Shown here piece by piece: positions 55,805-64,000 of a stretch of 64,000 nucleotides of DNA (positions are counted from its first letter, which is position 1; every line of letters starts with the position of its first letter). The notes below the pieces were generated by a model. It had not been told where the DNA came from. It did not search any database and worked only from the letters and a program-made list of their open reading frames with translations. Both the position numbers and the translations under genes were made by a program. Source of the DNA: Cyprinodon diabolis (lineage: Eukaryota; Chordata; Actinopteri; Cyprinodontiformes; Cyprinodontidae); contig CM060064.1 of the NCBI GenBank assembly GCA_030533445.1, positions 22,787,126 to 22,851,125 of the forward strand. Direction: 5' to 3'.

Positions 55805-56403
55805 CAGAGATGGGAAGTAAATACTTCGTTACTGTACTCAAGTAGATTTTTCTGATATTTTTACTTTACTTTACTACTTATTTTTATGGCAACTTTTTAC
55901 TTTTACTCCTTACATTTTTACACAAATATCTGTACTTTCTACTCCTTACATTTTAAAAAATTGGCCCGTTACTTTAGTTTTGAATCATTTCAATGGAGTT
56001 ACCGTTATTATTTTTCTATCTAATTGGGTGGGAATCTACGTTGCATTTGACGCACCACTACAAGATGAATCGACAGATTCAGCGGTATTCATTCGCGGCA
56101 AATCATTGCAGCTTGGTGGCGGTGGCTTTAGCATAGTAGTATGGACGACGAGATGATTGAAAATGAACACAACGGAGATCTAGTCCTATTGGCAGACATC
56201 CATTTAAAATGTAGGCAACGGCATGAAAAAAGTGGTTTCTACTTTTACTTTTATACTTTAAGTAAATTTACAAGCCTGTACTTTGTTACTTTTACTTGAG
56301 TAAAGAAGTTTAATCAGTACTTCCACTTTTACCAGAGTATTTTTTAACACAAGTATCTGTACTTTTACTGAAGTACAGAAAGTGAGTACTTTTGCCATCT
56401 CTA
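55805..56403. mobile_element. hAT-type derivative with CAGAGATGGGAAG end
   Basis: The left end CAGAGATGGGAAGTAAATAC and the inverted right end (TAGAGATGGCAAAAGTACTC) form a short inverted repeat. The sub-terminal regions are full of TACTTTTACTT(GAG) repeats, the pattern of a well-known fish hAT group whose ends read CAGAGGTGGGNAGTAAC. The middle (56030-56210) has CpG-containing text with a short reading MDDEMIENEHNGDL that could be residual first-exon coding. No 8-bp duplication is clear, perhaps because the right end has mutated. Confidence 0.7.
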
Positions 56404-56880
56404 TTTTAGCTGTAAAACCTTGTTCTATTCAGATGAAACAACAAAATACCTTTTTTAGCCTGCATGCAAAACATACAAAAACACCATTATCTTCCTTGTG
56501 AAAATTGTGACAGTGTACCTACCATTTAGCATCATGCATACAGGGACAGAAAAAGCTTCTCAGAGTTGATGCACTGATGAAAAAAGACTAATTACATAAA
56601 AATTTACGAAGAACATTGGTTATCGATTGTTAATCCTGAAGAGCTCTGAGGGCGACTAAATTATTCCCACAAAAAAAGGCATTTCTTTTAAAATAGCTCA
56701 CCCTGGAATCAAAATGTGAAAATATTATATCTACTATCTACTTAGACTATTTTAGCATATTTTTGTTCTGTTGCATTGACAATCTTTCTGATTTGTGGAT
56801 TGGGTTTCCCTTTTCCCTGATTCTTCAGAGGACTTGAGTTCTGATGATGACACTATGTTCTATTTGTAATTTTTTGTAAT
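56404..56880. other. No gene seen
   Basis: AT-rich spacer. Confidence 0.5.
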
Positions 56881-57610
56881 TGAATTAAATGGTTTTCTAT
56901 CTAAGGAAAACCAGTTAATTGCATCGACTCATAGTCTCTTCAGCAATCCCACACTGAGCAGACATGTAGCAACGGGCTCAAACTGAGACTGGCATTTTGA
57001 AAAGCTAAAGGCAAATTGTAGTTAAAAGCTAAAGGCTTTTAATTACAGTTTGTGGACTTCCTGATAAAGAATTGCAATTGCCCAGCCTTGAAGTAACAAA
57101 TGCATGGACTAGTGCTCAGCATCAAGATATTTTTTTTTAATTTTGGCAATATTATGAAGAAAAAAGAAGGAAATTCTAGAAATCTCTTTGATATTGGATT
57201 TACCTGACAGGTCCTTGGGCCTTCACAATGGCGCAGCAAGAAGGTTGCGGGTTCGATTCCTGGCCCTAGGTCTTTCTGCATGGACTTTGCATGTTTTCCC
57301 TGTGCATGGGTGGGTTCTCTCCGTGTACTCCGGCTTCCTCCCACAATCCAAAAACATGACTGTTAGGTTAATTGGCTTCTCTAAATTTTCCTTATGCCTG
57401 AATGGTTGTTTGATCTGTTTGTTTCGGTGTTGCCCTGCAATAGACTGGTAACCTGTCCAGGGTGTACCCCTCCTCTCGCCTATTGACAGCTAGACCTAGG
57501 CATCAGATTGGCATAAGAATGATGGATGGATGACAGCTCCTTATTCACAATAATTACTTTATTATCGGAGATCAATTAAACTTTTTTCCTTCAATAATTT
57601 TTGATATCCA
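56881..57610 (-). mobile_element. L2-type LINE fragment, split by a SINE
   Basis: 56890-56945 matches 3' UTR text of the intact copy (GGTTTTCTATCTAAGGAAAACCAGTT). 57020-57216 matches its coding region around 45120-45300 (ACAGTTTGTGGACTTCCTGAT, CCAGCCTTGAAGTAACAAATG), so an internal deletion joins them. The coding text resumes after the SINE at 57531 (TACTTTATTATC...AATCAATTA-like). Same family as 43989-46525 but more diverged. Confidence 0.78.
57217..57530 (+). mobile_element. tRNA-headed SINE with GATG tail and 12-bp target duplication
   Basis: The head reads CACAATGGCGCAGCAAG then GGTTGCGGGTTCGATTCCTGG, giving pol III A- and B-box matches (GGTTCGATTCC). The body TGCATGTTTTCCCTGTGCATG and CCTCCCACAATCCAAAAACA is a familiar teleost SINE text, and the tail is GATGGATGGA, as in RTE/Rex3 3' ends. 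TGACAGGTCCTT (57205-57216) and TGACAGCTCCTT (57531-57542) flank it, a 12-bp duplication with one mismatch. The pre-insertion site matches the intact L2 copy at about 45305. A 3' part of the consensus seems missing before the tail. Confidence 0.85.
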
Positions 57611-60317
57611 TTTTCCATTCTCCATAACGATGATGGGGCTGGTGCAATTATTACTCTCATACGTTTTATTTTTGTGTGATTGAAAATCATATAATTTCCT
57701 TTTTCTTCTTGGATGCAAAACCCTTAAGAAGGAATACATCAATGTACAGCCTGAACTAGAACAATACACGTTTACCTAAAGAATTAGAATGGCTGACTTA
57801 AAGCCTAGACCTAACTGTAGTAGGGATTCTGTGGTAATGCAAATGTATGTTTTCTCAACTACTGACAGATTTGGAATCGGATCTCAAAGAAGAATGCATA
57901 GTCAATATTAAAATTTAGTAGAAACTTAAACCCCAATTGCTTACATCCATACCTGTATTAAAGTGATTAAAGTGATTCTTCAATGATTTTTTACTGAAGA
58001 AAAAGGATTTGTATTTAATTTCTCCTACACTTCAGATTAATAACCTCTGTTTGTTACTCTGTCACATATTATTAACGAAACACTTCATCCTTATGTTTGT
58101 AAGATGACAAAATGTTAAAATACTCAAACTCTATTGATACTTTGTATGTTGCTGTGATTACCCAAAGTCACACAGACACAACAGCAGCTTCCCCTCCGTA
58201 GTCAGGTAAAAAGTTTGGGCTGCTGCGTGTTAGTTGCTTATTCTGCAAGCATCTGGCCCACAGTGACCATTAGAAATGACAGGTTGACAATTGGCACACA
58301 GGATTGGTGTTGGTGATTGTTCAGCTGGCAGTGTCCTGCCATGTGACAGTCTGTTAGTGTCCCTACATGAAGGACAGCGTGGGACTTGTATAAGCAACAC
58401 TCTGGGCATTGAAGAGAATAAAATATATATTTATTTAAAAAAAAAAAAAGCTGCAGCAACCCACCAGCAACTCCTCTGCCACCCTTCCTCTCTGCTCCCC
58501 AAGCAGACAATCCTCTTTTTTCCTTGGATGGCTTCGTCGCTCAAGGCTGGTAATACTATGAGTGTATATTTACGAAAAAAAAACGAGAGGAGGAAAAAAA
58601 CAGGCTGTTGAATTAAACATATTCCTTATGGAGGGTGACACAGTAGGAGCTCTCAGAATCAATCTTGACGCTTGGATGGAATCATGGAGCGCAGAGAAAA
58701 TGGCAAACATTGCTGTGGCTCAATGGCCTGATGCTCTCATAAATATGTTTTTATGGCCATGAATGAGTGGGGGCTCAAATATGTTTGGTGCTCATAAAGG
58801 TATGTGTGTGAGACTGTACAGGATAATGCTTTACTCGGGAGGTTATAGAGCATTTCTAATTCAGTTAGCTAATATAATACAGAAATCAATAGAAGGTCGA
58901 TCATGGTTGTGCATGTTATAAACCCTAAATCAAATCTATGCAAGAGGGCAATCTTATTGCTAAAAACTGTCTTGTCGTTCAGTGTCTTTACTTGTAGACG
59001 AGGGTTTTAGTTATTACTGAATCAACCAGTTAACAACGAAAATTTCAAAAGCGACAAATTCTGGATGAAATACTTATACTCTCATCACATTTTTTTTTTA
59101 TGTCACGCTAGCAATCTTCAATGGGTGTTAATGGGAAATAAAGTTGGGGATGGGGGTGGGGGGGGGGTGATTGGTGGTGATCTGAATGAGAAAACTGATC
59201 AATTGCTGGAAAATAGGGGGAAAGGATTCAGTATATTCATGGCTTTGAACATTTGTTTTGCTTTGCCTACATGGCCCAAAAGCTGCCAGATGTTTTAGCA
59301 GATTTCATTGAAATCTGTTAGAAAAACAAAAAAGATGCACTGCTCCTAAGTTCCTTGCTTCCTTTTGTCTGATTAGGAAAATCACTGTGTTCTCTTTGGT
59401 AAAATGAAGAAAAAAACCAGAGCAGAGCAAAACAACAAAACAGCCATTCAGCTGTGATGTTTTTCTCCCTCATTCAGTTTGAAGCTTCAGCAACTGGCAC
59501 GCTGTGTGCTCCATTTTTTTTTCATGTTGCCCTGGCATTTAAACTGCATTGGAGACAGACTTTGAAATGTGTGACTCGCAATAAAAGAGAAAAAAGTTAT
59601 ATCTATCTTAACTGATACTTTATGATTATGAAAAACAAAACTATGTTCTTAGATTGTGTCATTCAGGGATTAATGTTGACCCATGAAACTTATTTATCTC
59701 CTGTTTTATTGAAGCTTAGGGAGTTGCATCGACAGCAAAAGGTGACTTTTGATACCAGCAGACTTATGTGAAGGGAATCCCACTTCTCTTTCATCCCCAC
59801 TGGTTCTGATGATTCACTGCACCGTGATAGAAAAAAAAAAAAAAACTACAACAATAAAACACTTGTATCATGTGTTATACAGAGGCAAATCGAAAAATAA
59901 AGACATTGTGGCATTCAGATTTAAAAATAGAAATGAAAATTGTTGCAGGTAAGTTACAGATGTCAAAGATTTATTACTTTTGATTGAGATGACTGTGGCA
60001 ACCAGTGTGGGAAAATCCAACATTCAGCTTCCCAGAAATGTAGAACATTACTCAAGACAAATTTAAAATAAGATTTTGTCACACTGAACTATAATTAATG
60101 GCCTGTTGATTTTTTTTTAGTAGTTCAGTAAGCAGTCATAGCAACATGGTCTGTCTATTAAGGCCCGTAGCCATACATATCAATTAAAAGTTAATTGAAA
60201 GGAAAAATAAATGAACAGGGAGGCACTACTACATCTTTTAGAAGACTGAGAAAAATCTCTGTTGAATAAAGACAAAAAGTGGAAAAACACTGAATTCCAG
60301 TTGTGTGAAGGTCTCAA
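57611..60317. other. No gene supported
   Basis: AT-rich with poly-A runs (58437-58449, 59831-59844). Several frames of 65-106 codons, none with a domain or splice context. Confidence 0.45.
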
Positions 60318-60804
60318 TGTCATGATCTTGGATATGATGATGGGCCAAATTACTCATTTCATTCACTTGCCTATCTCCGCCCAGTTATCATTATCGTTCA
60401 TCTGATCCACCTGCTTCAGCCTCTATATAACCAGCCTTCAACCATTCATCAGTGCCAGATTATTTGAACCTTTGGTGAGAGTTCTCTAGTGAAACCGAGT
60501 GTTTCTAATTGCCTGATCGTTTCCTGTTCTGCCTCTGGACCTCTGAGCCTGCCTGTCCCCGTTCCAATCTGTTTGCCTGACCTGTCCCCAGACTCCTGCT
60601 AGATTCTGCCTGTGTCCCAAACCTGGAACTGATTTCTGACACCATCTTGGATTTCCCTTCAGTACCTCTTCAGATCACTGATCTCTTAGCTCTTGTCTTC
60701 ACCCTCTGAATTACCCTCTCTTTCTTTTTTTCTGTTCGGTTCTGCTCTCCTGCCTGTTCTCTGATGCCCGGGACTTCATTGCTGGGGAACTTAAATTAAA
60801 GGTC
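60318..60804 (+). mobile_element. LTR-like sequence with TATA box
   Basis: Begins TGTCATGATCTTGG and carries a TATA box (TATATAA at 60424-60430) followed by GCCAGATTATTTGAACC and a long C/T-rich region ending near an ATTAAAGG polyadenylation-like signal at 60793-60800. This order (TG start, TATA, leader, poly-A signal) is what a fish Gypsy-type LTR shows in plus orientation. The CA end and target duplication are not found because the right end runs into the inverted-repeat element at 60805. No gag/pol is present. Confidence 0.5.
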
Positions 60805-61629
60805 TATGGCGTCAGTATTCTGTCAAAAGTCCACACACAAAATAAATACTCCTACGAGCAACTTTACTTCATACAGATGGCCATAAACTACTCCTCATGT
60901 GCTTGTTTACCATGTGACGTGTGCAAATAGAGAACCAAGGGGCTACAATATATTACAAAATAAGTGCTTTTTCCTTCTCTGTGCACGTGTGGTTTGACAT
61001 GCTGATATCCATGCACTAGGCTCCCTGCTCCTTGGTGTGGAACTGTTTCCGCGCACTTTGAAGGCGTTACCCACTGGACAAAGTAACCTGCCTATGATAA
61101 GCTATTTTTTAGGAAATCCTGTATCTTCAGTTGTGACGCATAAAATATTGGGCTATTTGACCTGATTTTTTTCTGTAAATGTCCTATAACCCTTTTTAAC
61201 AGACACCCTACAGCAAATCAGAAACCTGCATTCATTCAGATTATTTTATATCTAATTATGACTTTGCTTACCAACTTAGCTTGCAGTTGCTTTGCTTTTA
61301 AGAAGAAGATTACAACATCAAGAGTTGGGATTTTCTAAAAGTAGCCAATCACAGGCAGGTTTCTTTTCCAGTCATTAATGCCTTAAAAGTGACAAAAGCT
61401 GACATGAATACAAAGAAACAGGTCCATATATGAGGACGAGGGAGACTGTTCGCACATGAATATCAAACCACACACACGCAGAGAAAGATCATGCACTCGT
61501 GTGTGTTATATATATATATTTGCACATGTAACATTTTAAACCATGAGTGAGTAAGTTAATGAGTGTCTGTATGAAGTAAAGCTGCTTGAGGTGTAATGTG
61601 TGGACTTTTGACAAGGTACTGATGCCATG
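60805..61629. mobile_element. Long-TIR element of about 0.8 kb
   Basis: TATGGCGTCAGTATTCTGTC at the left and the inverted right end (CATGGCATCAGTACCTTGTC) both continue TCAAAAGTCCACAC, and after a gap both share GCTTTACTTCATACAGA-type text, giving inverted repeats of about 70 bp (60805-60885 and 61562-61629). The interior has no transposase frame. No target duplication is certain, so boundaries are approximate and the superfamily is open. Confidence 0.6.
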
Positions 61630-62942
61630 AGTTTCTCTGCTCACTTTTATTCAGATGTTGATTTTTTATTAGGACTTGGCTATTTCCTTGTATTAAATGT
61701 TCAACCATTATGCTGTGAACAGCATGCTTCTTTAACAGTAACTTTTTGTGACTTCATTCTTAGATAGTCAGAGACAATTTATGAAACTTCCAAGTTATGG
61801 CCCGATGGTTATATAGAATACAAGGTAACGTTTCTGTATTAAAAATTTGTCCTTAGTTTTTTTAACTGGGGCAATCAGATTTTCAGATTTCTTGGGAAAC
61901 AAAATTATGGAATAACATTGTCATGGAATAATGTTTAGCCATGATTATCTCCAGTAACAAGAAACACTTTTAACCCCTAATAGTCCTAAGAATCTATGTA
62001 ATATATAATTGTGACCTTATTGATTTGAATAACTGAAGCGAGTGAAATTTGATAACATTCTACTTTATTTAAATGTAGATGTAATGTAGCTTTAATCCCC
62101 CCCCACACCCCAAAAAAGATAAAAAAAAACGGGTCAAATCTTTGGTTATAGCCATGTTCCTCTTTCTACACAGAGCTAGAAATGGTTGAAATCTGACCCA
62201 AAATGTTGCAGGGAAACAGGAATTAAGTTCAGCTGGATGTCACCCCTCTCTCTCCAAATACCCAGCACTTTCCCACCAGCACTCTGACATCTTTGTGGGT
62301 CATATCACAGAATCCCTTTCATGAAGGGTGGCGGGTTTCAACGTCAGGAACTGTAATATCTCCTCCCCAAACCCTTCCCTCTGCCTCTTCCCCTTCCACC
62401 GATAACAACTAATCCTTGCCTGGCATTAAACTGTGACCAAGATCAATTAAAACCCAGCCTCACCCCGATAGCAATCTCCCTGCACTGCAGCCAGTGGTGA
62501 GAGGAGACTGTGTGTGTATGTATATGTGTGTGCACAGCCTGAATGTGGTTGCCAAGCCACAGGGAAAGCCTGCCATTGATTTTCATCGCCTCTTACCAGA
62601 GATGAAAGAAAATAAAAAAACAATAACAGTGATGATCACAGCACTGCCAGCCATGGATGCATATAATAATTATCCACATCCGAATTAGTATTCCTTTCTT
62701 TGCTTAATTATTTTGATTTGGCACTGGCTTAACTATTGTTATGAACTCCGTAATGAAAGTGAATAAACCTAAGTATTTCTTTGTGGGTCTATATCCCTAC
62801 TCATTTTCTTATTGCTCATTTAAAACGAGTCCAATGAAGATCTCACTTGGAGGGTTTATGTTCATTTTCTCATGAAATGTCTTTTCCGGACTAAAATTCA
62901 TCGCCTGGTGTCAGGAATGGCATATGGCGGGCAAAGAGTGTT
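61630..62942. other. No gene supported
   Basis: AT-rich to about 62200, then a balanced stretch (62210-62700) with GATCAATTAAAACCCAGCC-like text that could be conserved non-coding DNA. Nothing firmer. Confidence 0.4.
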
Positions 62943-63016
62943 GATGGATGGATGGATGGATGGATGGATGGATGGATGGATGGATGGATGGATGGGTAAG
63001 TAATAGGTGATATCTG

Positions 63017-63070
<54 letters not shown>
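62943..63070. repeat. Compound microsatellite (GATG)n then (TA)n
   Basis: About 13 GATG units at 62943-62995, a 23-bp unique spacer, then a (TA)n run at 63019-63070. Confidence 0.95.
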
Positions 63071-63076
<6 letters not shown>

Positions 63077-64000
63077 TTGATACAGCTTATATAACATTTT
63101 AAAAGAAATAAACTTATGCAGACCTTATAATGACCTCAATCAAATTTTAGACTTTCCCAGGCTGCATAGGAACCCTGCAAGCACCAAGAGGCAATTCTCA
63201 GCCTATCCCTTTTATTTAGAAAGTTTAGCTTAAGTGGGCAGCAATTCTGTTACATATGGTGTGCCAGTACCTCAGCGTGTCATTGTTTCCAAGAATATTG
63301 GCATAAACAGTGAGATCGGTTTGCAGAAACGGAGGGCTTGATTCTTGGTTGCCAAACATGCTTTGGCTGTGAGATAGTGGGTGTGTGTGTGTGTGTGTGG
63401 TGGGGGTGTTGCAAGACACTAGAAAGGTAGAGGATAAGGAAGAAGGAAGTGGGCATGGCAGGACAAGGCGGGAAAAAGGGCGGCGTGGAGTCTCCAGCGG
63501 GTATTCTGACTGCCAAGTTGACTGTCATCTCTGCTACTGGGACCGACTGCTGTGGGCCTAAGGTTGTTTTGGTGTGTACATCAAAGGGAAAGGCTGTGAA
63601 CATGAAAACATAACTAATTTCACCCCTATCCATTCCATCTTTTACATCCCTTCCATTACTACTTCCACATGTTCCCCCTTTTCAATTTGCCTCCCCTACA
63701 GTGCCACATCCAAGGTGGAGCACAGTCTTTGTGCTCAGGGGGAGAGACCGCATGCCTGCAGGATTTACCAGAAAATATGTGAGAGAGGATGGACACGGAG
63801 TGTTGAGGTGGTGAGCTTTCACACCCCTTAGTGCTGTTTTATCAGGGACAGTTTGCAACATAAACATAACCCAGGAAAGTTTTTCACAGCTGTACAAGCC
63901 CCAAGTAAAGCACCATCTGGTGCCATTTTTATCCTCCTTCCACTGCGCCTCTGTTTCGCTGTTGCACTGCTGTCAGCACTGTTTCAATTACACTCTGCAG
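63071..64000. other. No gene seen; (GT)n microsatellite
   Basis: Short (GT)n at 63381-63399. The 117-codon minus frame at 63280-63633 spans that repeat and is not credible as a gene. Confidence 0.45.

Noticed and set aside
62943..63070. Regular short repeats as a possible CRISPR-like array
   Set aside because: Plain GATG and TA microsatellites with no spacers; the organism is a vertebrate.

Overview
This window looks like AT-rich euchromatin from a ray-finned (teleost) fish. The evidence is the repeat content: L2-type, Rex1-type and RTE/Rex3-type LINEs, tRNA-headed fish SINEs, Tc1, hAT and PIF/Harbinger DNA transposons and TG...CA LTRs, all diagnostic of teleost genomes. There are no bacterial-style operons and no multi-exon host gene that can be read end to end. 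I worked from the sequence alone, so family names come from recognised motifs, not searches.

Layout. 1-0.7 kb: a fold-back element with 190-bp inverted arms. 1.9-2.7 kb: a decayed L2 3' end with a ~0.5-kb insertion. 3.5-4.8 kb: an internally deleted hAT with a perfect 8-bp target duplication, hosting a 180-bp palindromic MITE. 13.6-15.2 kb: the only CpG-rich block, with a candidate first coding exon (signal peptide plus splice donor) on the minus strand. 16.4-19.8 kb: a nest in which an L2 is interrupted by a SINE and by a Rex1-like LINE, and that LINE is itself interrupted by two TIR elements, each carrying the N-terminus of a RecQ-like helicase and flanked by a perfect 9-bp duplication. 23.5-24.3 kb: further LINE debris. 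29-32.6 kb: a SINE, a MITE with telomere-like repeats and a PIF/Harbinger derivative. 37.4-40 kb: two solo LTRs of one family, each with its own 5-bp duplication. 40.7-41.6 kb: an RTE fragment. 44-47.6 kb: a 5'-truncated L2 with an open 530-codon reverse transcriptase frame, then a SINE and a dead Tc1 transposase. 48-52 kb: a hAT inserted in a TA microsatellite, then a cluster of inverted MITE copies. 55.8-61.6 kb: another hAT derivative, an L2 fragment split by a SINE with a 12-bp duplication, an LTR-like sequence and a long-TIR element. The rest is single-copy-looking AT-rich DNA without support for exons.

How it fits together. If the 14.5-kb exon is real, the promoter fires leftward and 0-14 kb would be its first intron, with 15.2-64 kb an upstream desert. 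The transposons are layered, and the target duplications give a relative order of insertion. A recurring theme is that deleted DNA transposons here keep one terminus plus the first coding exon (BED finger, Harbinger N-terminus, or RecQ-like helicase N-terminus). The most unusual item is the RecQ-like helicase module inside TIR elements with 9-bp duplications, which suggests an autonomous parent transposon that encodes a helicase.
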